Of a stretch of DNA of 64,000 bases, positions 46,351 through 57,399 are shown in pieces. Origin of the DNA: Sophora flavescens (Eukaryota > Streptophyta > Magnoliopsida > Fabales > Fabaceae); assembly GCA_030762895.1 (NCBI GenBank), contig CM061070.1:106417054-106481053 (forward strand). The letters are read 5' to 3'. The notes beneath the pieces are model-generated. The model did no database searches. It was not told the origin of the DNA and was given only the letters and a program-made list of their open reading frames with translations. Each line of letters begins with the position of its first letter. Within the stretch, counting starts at the first letter, position 1. Both the position numbers and the translations under genes were made by a program.

Positions 46351-48328
46351 TCGACTGTTAAGTCTCTAAAATGTTTGATATGCATTTCCCTAAGTTTTGA
46401 TGAAAAATAAACATTGGTTAATGATTTAATTAACCTTCATATTGGTTGCTAACCTATCTATTGAGTGTGCAGATTAATAAAAAAGAATCAGACGTCCAAC
46501 AAAGTGAAACAAGCAGACGTCCAACAAAGTGAAACAATCAGACGTCCAACAAAGTGAAACAAGCAGACGTCCAACAAAGTGTAACAAGCAGACTTCCAAC
46601 ACTGTAGTGTTTGTAGAGCACGTCCAAAACACAAAAGAAAGAAACCCGCGTCCAAAAAGTATCATAAGGCCGCGTCTACTAAAAACAACAGAAGGCAGCG
46701 TCTACTCAAAGTATCAGAAAAACCCGTCCAGTGAGGAATCAAAATTATCCGTCCAATGACGTGGCACTTGGAGCGCGTCCATCAAAGTATCAGAATAGCG
46801 CGTCCATCAAAATATTAGAAAAGACCAGAAAGGTCCGTCCAATGACGTGGCAGATGAAGCTCTTTCATTAAGGAATCAGATGTAGCTCGTCCATTAAGGA
46901 AGCAGATGGAGCTCGTCCATTAAGGTCAGAATGTATCCGTCCACTGAAGAACAAGAGACTCGTGTCTAGAAGAGTGACTGAGACTCTCGTCCACCAGAGT
47001 AACTGAGACTCTCGTCCAGTAAAATAACTAAGACTCTCGTCCACCAGACTAACAGAAGCTCTCGTCCACTAAAGATGACAGAAGCCCTCGTCCACTAAAG
47101 GTAACAGAAGTGCTAGTCCACTAAAGGTGACAGAAGCGCTCGTGCACTAGTCTTTGGACTTACTGAGTCCTTAATATGGAGCTCGTCTACTAGCCCGAAT
47201 GAAAACTCAAATGACTAGATAGATGTGATTATTTTCAAGATGGAAGCACTTATCTTATGATCGCGAATTCTTTAAGGATTATCAGAATCTTGGTTCAAGA
47301 ACTAGAAAGAGACTTGAAGCCTTCTCTCCTACTCAGTTTCACGATTATCAAGAAAAGTCAGAAGTTACTCTCTCAAGCAACCTTGGATAATCAGAACCAA
47401 AGACCAGTTAAAGAATGCTTCCAACGTGCTTTATTCCCTATTACCTCTGGTCCTTGCACACAAAAAAAGGAAGTGTACTCAGCAAAGTACAAAAAGCTCT
47501 CTGCTCAACTTTGATATGGCTGTACCACGATGAATAAAGTCATGATCCTTCATGTTAGAATACAACCAACGACTCTATTGCATTAATGGCTGCCCAGAAC
47601 GACTCTATTGCATTAATGACTACTCAGAACGACTCTATTGCAATTAATGAAGTTCTGCTTGAAGCCAACATCTGAGAGGATGTCTCTAACGGATCCTAAA
47701 TGCTTGAAGACCATAAATACAGAAGCCGTTGAAGATGAAGAAAAAGAATACACATTGCATTAAAAACGCCATTACTCTGATCATTTATTTCTTCATTCTT
47801 TTATTCTTTATTCTTCAATCATTTTGAAGTTATTACGCAGACTTTCCCGAGCCTTACATTCAAACCACTCTCTGAGTGTTAGTGAAAGATCTGCCTGTGA
47901 GAAATTGTATTTATTACAAGCCAAATCTCTAAAACAAACCCAAGTGAGCCTGAAGAGGCTAGGTGTGAAAACAATACTTGTCTTGAGCCTGAAGAGGCTA
48001 GGTGTGCAAATAATACTTGAGTCTGTAACCTTATCAGTTATAGTGGATAAATCTTGGTGCTGCCAAGGACTGGGCGTAGCTCTTTGATTTGAAGAGTGAA
48101 CCAGGATAAATCACCGTGTCAATCTCTCTTCCCTTAAACTCTTTAATTGCTTTAGTTTTTCTTGCATCTGTCAAGTGGTGTGTGTGCAATAGTCACCCGT
48201 CCATCCTGTATTCTTTCACTCGTCCAAAGCTAGCTTTCTGTTTGCGAAAAGATTTCAGTTTGGCTTAAATTCTGATAAACACAATTCAACCCCCCCTTCT
48301 CGTATTTATAGCTGTCTATTTCATCGAC
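46351..48328 (+). mobile_element. Solo LTR, family 1 copy 2 (46356-48323) with 5-bp TSD
   Basis: Opens TGTTAAGTCTC and closes CTATTTCA, flanked by TCGAC on both sides (46351-46355 and 48324-48328). It is 1968 bp with no internal region. Minirepeats CAGACGTCCAACAAAGTGAA (46495-46600) and CTCGTCCAC (46960-47150) fill its 5' half. The C-run and AATTCAACCCCCC word near the end are shared with the copy at 1-1237. Confidence 0.92.
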
Positions 48329-49701
48329 AACCCAAGAAAGACTTGGTTCTACAAAAAAACAAATTTCCGAGCAATGCTCCCGAATCATAATCCAAAGTCC
48401 TCGGCACCAAAAAGTGTGTTAAGATATGCGGGTTGACATTTAAGCTCTTTCGCTTATTTCAAGCTTGGAGCTTGGGGGCTTATGGGGATAAAGGAAGGAT
48501 ATTCTCTGAAATCATAGAGAAAGGATATCTCTTAGCCTACAACTCGATTGTTATTATGAAGAATTTGTATGAAAACTATTTTCTCATACAAATTGGAAAA
48601 GATATTAGGAAAGTTTATTCTGAGATATACCTTCAAGATCGGTAAAAATAATGACGTTCAAGTTCAAGTGTCAAGTTAGTGGGTATTTCAAAATCCACCA
48701 GATGAAAGGGTTAAGAGCTACTCGAAGAAACTGTTAAGAGCTCTCAAAAGCTTCAAAGGCCGACGTACATTCGGAAAAAGGTGGGTCAAGTTCAAACTCT
48801 CGAGATAAGCATCTTGAAAGCATAAAAAATTTCAACTGAAATACAAGCCCGAGGTAAATTCCTAATGACCGAGTTTGAGCTTGACTTTCCAAAAGATCGG
48901 TTCAAGCCTGAATCATTGATAAGTTGAATCTCAGCTACCAGCTTCTAAACTTGTCTTAACAAAGGTAAGATTGAAGTATCTTCTGTTCAGAACATGTTAC
49001 TGGCCGAGATGTGAACCTCAACCACTAAACTCGAGTACTGCCCGAGATGTGAAACTCGGCCACCGAGCTTGATTAGTCGAAGTAAGAGGATCTATGCAAA
49101 TCCTGTACTTTATCGACACTAAGGACAAGCTCAACTTCTTTCATAAAGCTTTTGGGCTCTTCTGAGCCCAAAGCTTGGGGAGCTTATATATTGGTCGAGA
49201 TGTTAAACTCGGCCACCGAGCCTACCAAACTAAAATACTGGACGAGAAATAAAGCTAGATCATCAAACCCAAACAATCAAAGGGAAATGATTACTAGACT
49301 CGCCCACCGAGCTCGTTGAACTTAAGAGTTGTCCGAAATGTAAAGCTCGGCAACTTGAAACGTGAAGCTCGGTCGCCCGAGGTGTTCACCGAAGTAAAAG
49401 ATGTATATAGATCGAAGTGTGAAGCTCGGTCACTTACCTTGCCAACTTGAAAGGCTAAAGAGACCAAGTTTCTAACCTCGTATGGCCGAGGTATCAAGCT
49501 CGGCCACCAGGAAGTCAAGAGAAAGGATTGTTAGGCCCACTTTCCAAAGCCGCTAAACTCGAATGATAGCCGATGTTTGAAGATTGACCATCAAACTGTG
49601 GCAAAAAGGGGAGAACTCTTACTCAATAAATCCTGAACTCGGATAATTTTAAAGCCAAGCTCGGCTCCTGTCATGAAAACTTCTACGCTCCGTTGAGCTC
49701 G

Positions 49702-49718
49702 AAGCTTGGGGGGACGTG
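49702..49718 (+). other. Polypurine tract
   Basis: GAAGCTTGGGGGGACG immediately precedes the TGTACTGG start of the 3' LTR. Confidence 0.7.
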
Positions 49719-50361
49719 TGTACTGGCCGAGGAGTAAAACCCGGTCACCGAGCTTGGATACCCGATCCAACCAAGGCGGGAATGATAAAATATCGATATT
49801 ATCTTTATTAATCCTGATATTATCTCAAATAACCTTATCCGGTTAGAAGAGATAATATCCCTTAAATTAAGGGATAAGATATTGATATTATCCTTAAATT
49901 ATCCTAATATTATCTCAAATAACCTTATCCGGTTAAAAGAGTTAATATCCCTTAAATTAAGGATATCACATCTCAAAGAAGATTTAAGAGATAAAGGGAG
50001 ATAAATCCAGATCTCTTAAAGATAGGGATCCTGTTATAAAAAGAGGAGAACCCAAGAGAGAAACTCACTTTTGACGAACCCCGGTGACTCTCCTTTAAAC
50101 ATATTAGAGAAACTAGCTCGACCAAGAGACTATTGAAGAGTCCTTGCTTGCTGGTATTCATCAGATACAAGATTAAGGGAATGAGATCTCCGTATGACCA
50201 AGGGTTGAACCTAGAACTATGTCTGGCTTTGATTCTCATTGGGATACGTAGGACCGAAATACAATATTCTGTCAAGCCATAATCTAAAACAACCCCCATT
50301 ATTCACTCCTGGTTTGACGTTCTACAACGAGATTCCGACAAGTCGGATCTCGACGGGAACA
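49719..50361 (+). repeat. 3' LTR
   Basis: 643 bp and collinear with the 5' LTR, including the internal ~100-bp duplication. Differences are scattered substitutions with a one-base indel near 50027. Confidence 0.93.
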
Positions 50362-50640
50362 AATATAAATTTAAATAGTCAATTAACTTGTGATTTGATA
50401 CTCCACCAATCCATATAAACGATATTTCATTCTCAGCATTTTATTATTTGTAACGATGCACTTAGTGATGATGTCATTAGGAGTTAGTTTATACTTTACC
50501 TTTTATGATGTAACAAAAAAAAAAAAAGAAAATGGCAAAAAATTAGTCAATTTCCAAAACCAGTCACAAAATCTAGGAGCTCTGAACCCCTGTTTTCAAA
50601 AGTGTCACTTTTCTGTTTCCACACAAATTCTTGACCCGTG

Positions 50641-50648
50641 TATATAAA
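50641..50648 (+). promoter_or_regulatory. TATA box of the 66-aa CWGPN gene
   Basis: TATATAAA lies 90 bp upstream of the ATG at 50738, a usual plant distance allowing for a leader of about 60 nt. Confidence 0.6.
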
Positions 50649-50737
50649 CCATCGCTCAACATTATTCAACAACAAAGACACATTCCCTATTCACTGTCTT
50701 GTAAACTTTGTTGTCTAAGTTAGGAAAAAAGAAGAAG

Positions 50738-50938
50738 ATGAATAGTGATAGGAGGGTGTCGGAACAACCAAATGCTTCAGTAGCACAACCTACTTGCAAT
50801 AAGGGCAGCAGTGGGATGTTGCAAATTGATTCTGGTCTTGCAACACAGCCCAAAAGGAGCAATGTTGATGACAAGAGGAAGGAGGAGAAGGCAGAAAATA
50901 TCGTAAACTTAATTTGCTGGGGACCCAATTGGTCTTAG
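50738..50938 (+). CDS. Small CWGPN-tailed protein, divergent wound-induced relative
   Basis: A single-exon 66-aa ORF with a TATA box 90 bp upstream. The protein is hydrophilic, with a Lys/Glu stretch (DDKRKEEKAEN) and the ending NLICWGPNWS; CWGPN is at residues 60-64. The same CWGPN tail ends the wound-induced (DUF3774) protein encoded 1 kb away on the other strand, but the N-terminal helix typical of that family is missing. There is no signal peptide. A TTG-led extension to 50708 is unlikely. It may be a shortened family member. Its function is unknown; expression data would decide whether it is real. Confidence 0.6.
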   Translation: MNSDRRVSEQPNASVAQPTCNKGSSGMLQIDSGLATQPKRSNVDDKRKEEKAENIVNLICWGPNWS

Positions 50939-51904
50939 ATCATAATATTTGGGTTTGTTGGTTATTAAGGGTAAGGGAAGTTAGGACCCATTTAATTTTC
51001 CTTATATTTTTCTTGGATTGTATGTAGGTGAATATACATGGAGGAATCAATATTTTGTTTGGCCCATGTTTGGAGTCGATCTCTCTTTCTTTTAATTGGA
51101 TATATGACCACCAAGCTAACAATTATTCCAACTTTCAAAGTGTTTCACTCCCTACTCCCTATCAAGAAGCAAATTATTCAAAGTATGTCTAGTCTTGGTT
51201 AAAAATCATTTTGTAGATAGAAAACTCATCATCAAAAGCAATCCAAGATAAAAAATAATACATAAAAGAACATTGTGTGGATCAAGCATTGATTGTTAAT
51301 TAAGCACTTGTATATGAGAGTTATGGAAGGAGATCTTCTGACTCGTCTCACTTTCCTGTCACATTTTTTTGATTGATAGGAGACGTCGAGACATCATTTT
51401 TTGGAACAACATATTTGTATGGCCGACCGCTTCATGTAATGAAAAAGATTGTACTTTAATTCCTCCTGGTTCCTTATGATGGATTGGTTAATCTTAGCCG
51501 TTGATCTTAGAAGTTAGAACAATGAAAAAAAAAAGTATATTTTTTCAATCCAACGGATGTATTATAGCTGGCAAGTGGATTTACATAAATCCACCCCGGA
51601 GGATCCAGATTCCCACCACATTTGCTCTCTACAAACATGCACAGATTAGTATGTGCTACATAAATCTTTAAGATGTGTAAACTAATGGATATTTTAGTTG
51701 ATAAAATGGAAAACAAACAAGCAAAATATGAAAAATAGATCTGCATTCTTTTTTCTTCACATTAAGTCATATTTACTAAGTGATAGACAAAATTGGATGA
51801 ATGAGATTACAAGAGTACCAAGTAGTAACTTGTAGCATAATAATTAATGGGATTACATAAGAATTCACTGCCCACACTCCACCTTCTGAATCGGTGATTA
51901 AAAT
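50939..51904. other. Spacer between the convergent CWGPN genes
   Basis: AT-rich, with no gene or repeat recognised. It must contain both 3' ends. Confidence 0.6.
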
Positions 51905-52174
51905 TTAAAACCTTGTAGTATTGGGACCCCAGCAATTCACCTCAATGACTTTCCCCATAGACTCTTCCTTGGTTCTCTTGATCTTGTTGGAAACAGCAGC
52001 AGAAGTGGTAGAAGACAGTTTCCTAGCCTGTGTGTATGATCTGATGTTGTTCTTGGCATGTTGTTGGAGTGACCTGAGAGCAGAGTTCCACCTGCACACA
52101 CCCAGTTGGTCTTTCAAGGCCTCCACTGCTCCTATGCTTGATGCCACAATCCATGCTCTTGCTGATGGACTCAT
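51905..52174 (-). CDS. Wound-induced protein family (DUF3774), 89 aa
   Basis: A single exon. It opens MSPSARAWIVASSIGAVEAL (residues 1-20), then KDQLGVCRWNSALRSLQQHA, a Ser-rich middle, and K-x-I-E-V-N-CWGPN at 75-85 followed by four extra residues. This order (hydrophobic N-terminal helix, CRWN, QQHAK, Ser stretch, CWGPN tail) defines the DUF3774 wound-responsive family, usually 80-95 aa. Members are induced by wounding, hypoxia or immune signals; their molecular role is not settled. A symmetric TATA motif (CTTATATATAAG, 52275-52286) lies about 100 bp upstream of the start. Confidence 0.88.
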   Translation of the reverse strand: MSPSARAWIVASSIGAVEALKDQLGVCRWNSALRSLQQHAKNNIRSYTQARKLSSTTSAAVSNKIKRTKEESMGKVIEVNCWGPNTTRF

Positions 52175-54655
52175 GGAGTTATGTGTTTAGCTTTGATAAA
52201 TATTAATTGATGAACAAGTTTGGTTTGAGTTGGGTGGTATAATGTGTTGTGTTGGGTGTGGGTTTGTGGATTCTCTTATATATAAGTGGGGTAGTTGAGT
52301 GATTTTGGGAGTTAAGAATTTAAGAAATATCAAGAAAATAGAAACCACAGGCAGGTTGGGGAAAGGAAGAAAAAACCAGGGGCGGTTGCAGTATTTGCAC
52401 CAATTGTTTGCTACGCGGTGTCTCACTCTCCTTGTGACCTGTCTGACCGAGTTCGATGGACCAACTTAATATAAAATGGGTTTTTCTATGTAACTTTATA
52501 TGGATTAAGAAATTCAAAAACTAACAACTATTTATTTTTCAAACTAAACATTTTAATTTTAAAAGTATAAATTATATATATTCTTATATAAAATTATTTT
52601 TTTTAATCCTTAATCTAAAACTCATAAAATATATGCATTAAACATTTAACTTCACGTCACCGGTCATCCCAGGTGACTTCAAAATTGAATTCCCTCGTAT
52701 GAGAAATACAATACTATTTTGGTTCGTGTAACGGTGTAACTAGACTCCATTTGGTTTCAATCCTTTCAAACTTCTCCTTTTAAGTTCTGATCATCAAACG
52801 TTTTAAAATTTTACATTTGATCGTTGTCATTAGGCAGTTTGTGTTAACTGATGACATGTCACGTGTATCAAAAATTAATATTTAAGTCCACATGTGTAAA
52901 TAATTTAAAAATAAATTAAAATTACATAAATTATTTAATAAATATATATTGATATTCTACATGAAAAAATATTAAAAAACCAAAATTACACATGTGGAAT
53001 TTAATATTAATTTTCTTGGGTACACATGATATTGATGACATGACATCATATATCGCACATCATCAGTGAAAGAAAACTCTCTAATAACAGGGGTCAAATA
53101 CAAAATTTTAAAACAGTTGAGGACTATGATTGAAGAAATTTTTTTGGAAAGACTAAAAAAACAAATCTTACCCTATTTATTGAAGGAATAAAAAAAATCA
53201 TTAAACCAATATTTATTTAGCTACAAATTTAGATATTTTGATTATATATGAATGATCAAGATTAAAGTATAGAGTCATATGACTTACTTTCTTAAGAAAT
53301 CACGTGATCATTAACTATATTTTATTCATGACCATTTTCGTATGATTCAATGATACAGATCTATCTCTCTCATCTCTCACAATAAAACGTTACTCTAACA
53401 AGATTTGTCCCCCGTATTACACGAGTACTTTTAAAGTTAAATATAAAAATGTATGTGACATTTTTTCTTTTAGAAATTAAAAAATTAAATGGAATATGTT
53501 AATAATCAATGAAAGTTAATAGTCTTTTCGTCCCGTATCTTAATAATTGTTTTATTTAACTTGTCACCTAACTTTTATTTTGTGTTAAGTTACTTGTTAT
53601 AGGTCGACAAACATTTATATTGTTATCCTTTCTATCAATTTTCATCTCCCATCATAAAAAATTATGTTAAAACTCTTTAAAATTCTTTTTTCTCTTTCTC
53701 CTTCTCCCTTCTCCCTTCTTTATCTTCCTTCCACCATTTATTCGACGAGTTCTGCCATTTTTTTCAACAATTGAAGCTAAGCCACCGTTGCTAAGCCACC
53801 AATTCGCAACATTAACAACCTATAACCAAATCTTTACAAAGTTGGACCCCAACCACCTCTTGCATAGCTGCAAACCACTACTCACCCATCCCAAATTGCC
53901 ACCACCTTGCAAAGTCAATTTTATCTTGATGCGGTCAAGCGACTGCTGAAAGATAATGACAATAGCACCACATGTTTAAGTAACTATTCAAAGGATTTGG
54001 CTTGTCTCCAGCACTCTCCCATCCAACACCTCTCTCGAGCAACAATCTCCATCATCCCACAGTTAATCCAATGGCCCAAACTTTTTTATTTTTTTTTAAA
54101 ATTAAAAAAATTTAAATAAATGGCAAATCCCTAATACGCCTAATCTGAGTAACCACCCCCCTCACCCACTCCTTCTCCAACCTCACCACCACCACATGTC
54201 GGCGCCTCCCACCCCAAGCTGCCGCCACCTCCGGTGACCCTCCATCGGAACCACCGTGATAGTAATGTTAACATTTACCAACATGGAATACAAATAAAAG
54301 TTAAGGAACAAGTATAACACAATAATTAAGATAAGGAATGAAAATACTAATTTTGCTTATGGTTTACAATATATAGTTGAAACAAAAAAAATATCAGTAT
54401 AAATATATTATTATGTTAGGTAAATTTTTCTTGATTTGAGTAAAAAAAATCTGATTACTTATGTAATTATAAAAAATTAGAAATTTAAAAAGAATGATAA
54501 TATGACAAAGTATAACTAAAAATCGAATTGAAAACACATCGGGGCTAATTTTTAAAACTGAAACTTATTGCAATTAGCTTCAGTCCAAACATATTATTGA
54601 TATAAGATGAAACTTGAATACCCTTAGTGCCTGTTTAACGTATGTAATTGGGTAT
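52175..54655. other. Gene-free AT-rich spacer
   Basis: Apart from the WIP promoter and an inverted-repeat element at 52750-53150, nothing is recognised. A Pro/Ala-codon-like CCACC-rich patch (53730-54260) has no convincing frame. Confidence 0.6.
52750..53150. mobile_element. Foldback element with ~150-bp arms
   Basis: The left arm (TTTTAAAATTTTACATTTGATC, GATGACATGTCA, TCCACATGTGTAA) is mirrored by the right arm (TTACACATGTGGA, TGACATGACATCA, GGGTCAAATACAAAATTTTAAAA). The arms are diverged but collinear over about 150 bp each. No target duplication was resolved. Confidence 0.6.
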
Positions 54656-57177
54656 TGTCGCGACCGTCCCGTCCAGGTCGCGAAAAAGATGGATAAAAAA
54701 CAGAGGAGTCGTCACTAAAATTTTTATTGGGAAAATCTTAGAAAACCCAATTATTTAAAGGTAAACTGATCTTTTAAAAAAGAGAGATATGAGTCCGGGA
54801 GTCGGTTACGAGTAGGGAAGGTATTAGCACCCCACATCACCCGTTTAAAAAACGGTACCTCAAGTTAATTGTGCAAAAACATTTTAATAACCTTTTAAAT
54901 ATTTATTCTACCCAAAAATTATTTACAAGAAAGTGTTATTTTTAATTTTAAATATTTTAGATTTTTATCAGCTCTTATATCTTTAAATTTATTGTTTAGA
55001 AAAATTAAATGAGGTTGAACATGGCACATGAGTCCACAGGACAACCTCAAATCTAAGGGACTGAGCATGACACCGTGTCCATAGAACATCCCTAAAAAGG
55101 AAAAGTTTAACTTTTTGATTAATTATTTTAACAAAAAACGGGATGCAAAAAAAAGGAAAATTAATTAAATGAGGTTGAACGTGGCACATGAGTCCACAGG
55201 GCAACCTCAAATCTAAGGAGGATCGAACATGGCACCGTGTCCATAGAGCATCCCTAAAAATAGAAAAGTTTAATTTTTGATTAATTATTTTAACATAAAA
55301 AGGAGATACAAAAAGGGAAAATTTAGTTTTGGCCCGACAAGATGATTTATCTTGCTCCTACGTATTCCCGGGTGCGATGGGAAACTCAAAGCCACGTAGT
55401 TCTCTTAGAAAAGATTTGATTGATTGGTTGATTTTAATTTTTAAAAGGATTGGGTTTTGAAAAGATTTTCATTAATAAACAAAGGGGAAATTTTTTCATT
55501 TTTTGATTTTTTTTATCTTTTTGAAAAAAAAGGATTTTTTTTAGATGCAGATTACTCTTTTTTAATTTTTATTCTTGGCCCAACAAGCATAGAAAAAGAC
55601 TCATTAAAATCACATTATTCTTGGCCTAACAAACATAGGAAAAGACTCATTAAAATCACACAAGCAAACACTCATGGAATCAGAAGCCCAACTAAATAAA
55701 GCCCAAACAGATAAACCAAAATAATAGTAAATTAATAACACACAAAAAAAAAAAGCATGAAAAGAATCAAACTCAGAAGCTTTGGCTTCTGAGTTCTCAT
55801 AATACCCACAAGCAGCAAACAGAGGGGCGAATATGACTGGATCGGGAGGGCGGCGAGGCAGGAGACACGGCGGCGGTGACGGTTCTGCACACAGTGGTAG
55901 ACGCACACCTCCCTGCAGCGTTGACGACCAGCGGCTCCCGGCGGCAAGCGCTTGGCGCGCTGCGAGGCAGCGTGCAGCAGCGCGCTCGCGGTTCCTCCTT
56001 GCGTTGAGCGGCGGCAACCGGCGAGCCCTCAGTTGGTGGCGGCGCGGCAGGGACGGACAGATCTGGTTCGTGGTCCAACGAAGAAGACGATATGGTGGTG
56101 GTGGCTTGGTGTTGCGGTGGAACTCGTGGTGGTGGCGGTGCAGCGAGGCGGTGGGCGGCATGAGTGACAGGGGCGGCGGCTGCGGCTCGGAGGTCCTCCC
56201 CCTGTGGTGGTGCGCGGCTGGTGGAGTAGTTTTGATTTGTTGGTTTATTTTGCATTTTGCAGTGTTTAGATTGATGGAGAAAGGGACAGAGGTTTCTGAA
56301 TCTTTATTCTGTTTGTTTTTGTTTTGATTTGGATGGAATGGTAGTTTAGAGTAGTAGAGAAGATGATAGGAGATGGCTAGGCACTGAGTGGATGATGAGG
56401 ATGATGGAAGGATGAAGATGAGATGAAGATGAAGATGAAGTGAAAAATCATCTGAGAAATTTCTCTCAAGCTCCCCTGCGTTTTTGGTTCACGCTCTCCC
56501 CCTTCAGATTTTTCTGTCTGTTCTTTATATAATTTCTACTGTTGCAAGACTCCAAAACAGGACCCAATGTTCTCTGCCATGGTTGCAATGCAGGGTCCTT
56601 TTCACATTTCCAATCTTATCATTCTGCATTTTTTAGTTTTTCCTTGATGCTGCACATTTCCTTGTTCATGTTGAGTATTTTTCCATTGATTCAGGTTTGA
56701 CCCAGCATCAGAGCATCCTATTTTTCCTTTTATGTGCTTAAAACTTGAAGCCATTTTTGATGCAAAATGCTTAACACCGTCATTGCTCTTTTGGTTGCTG
56801 AAATGCATTAAGGAATTTTGGCTTATCCTCTTGGCCCTTACTACAATTCTGCAGATCTATCTTTCCTTTTTATCCTTTTTTGTTTTTTTGTTTTTTTTTT
56901 TGTTTCATATTATTTATTTATTTTATTTTTTATTATATATATATATATATATATATTTTATTTTATTTTATTTTTAATAAAAGAAGTCAGCTCTTTTTGT
57001 TTGAGATGGGATGATGTGAGTGGATTGGGCTAAAAAAGATGGGTCAAATAATGGATATATTTTTTTTTTCAGTTTTCTCTACAGATTTTTATTCATTATT
57101 TTTTCTTTTCTCATTTTTTCTTAAATAATAATAATAATAATAAGAGGAGGAAATACCCGGACAAAATTAGGTATTCA
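54656..57177 (-). repeat. 3' LTR of the Tat/Ogre-type element (2.5 kb)
   Basis: On - it opens TGAATACCTAATTTTG (57177), just after a purine tract, and ends GGTCGCGACA (54656). It contains a TATA-like ATTATATAAAG on - (56524-56534), a GC-rich stretch (55830-56230) and two direct copies of a block of about 100 bp (55003-55110 and 55165-55265; GAGGTTGAAC-TGGCACATGA, CACCGTGTCCATAGA). The matching 5' LTR lies beyond the window, so the duplication cannot be checked. Confidence 0.75.
55830..56230. other. GC-rich island inside the AT-rich LTR
   Basis: GGCGG/GCGGC-rich with long open frames on both strands. The frames show low-complexity Pro/Arg or Gly/Arg content and no family motif. On - it lies about 300-700 bp downstream of the LTR TATA, so it would be in the transcribed part of the LTR. 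Confidence 0.6.
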
Positions 57178-57194
57178 CAGCTGCCCCTCTTTAC
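57178..57194 (-). other. Polypurine tract of the Tat/Ogre-type element
   Basis: GTAAAGAGGGGCAGCTG on - immediately precedes the LTR start, the expected site for plus-strand priming. Confidence 0.65.
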
Positions 57195-57399
57195 TTGTTT
57201 CTTATTAGATAATAGGTATAACCATAGTTAACCTATTATCGTTATAAGAAACGAGTAAAGACATGAACTCCAATTTTGTTCGTGGTACACTGACAAGCAA
57301 AATGACCTATGGCTACAAAATAATTTCCTGTAAACACCCGGGGGTTGGATTGCCCACTGAGGTTTACACACAAAATTGCAAGGGATTGTATGCCGAGTT

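Larger units (their letters stand above)
39533..50366 (+). mobile_element. Complete non-autonomous LTR retrotransposon (39538-50361), TSD AATAT
   Basis: The LTRs are 39538-40181 and 49719-50361. Both open TGTACTGGCCGAGG and close GAACA, and the element is flanked by AATAT (39533-39537 and 50362-50366). A PBS (TGGCGCCCACCGTGGGG) follows the 5' LTR and a purine tract precedes the 3' LTR. There is no recognisable gag, protease, RT or integrase. The interior holds two GC-rich tandem arrays, a broken antisense ORF and two nested solo LTRs. Without the nested LTRs it is about 7.4 kb. This is the layout of a large retrotransposon derivative that must be mobilised in trans. By eye the LTRs differ at roughly 35 positions (about 5%). 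Confidence 0.93.

Noticed and set aside
47257..48087. Frames of 85-87 aa within the family 1 LTR
   Set aside because: They include tandemly repeated LTR sequence and are not conserved in frame between the two LTR copies.
53730..54260. CCACC-rich patch as a possible Pro-rich coding exon
   Set aside because: Frames are short and interrupted, there is no splice-consistent extension and no family motif.
55610..56327. Long open frames on both strands (up to 183 aa) in the LTR
   Set aside because: They are composed of GC-rich low-complexity codons, overlap each other antisense, and show no family motif. They are by-products of GC content.
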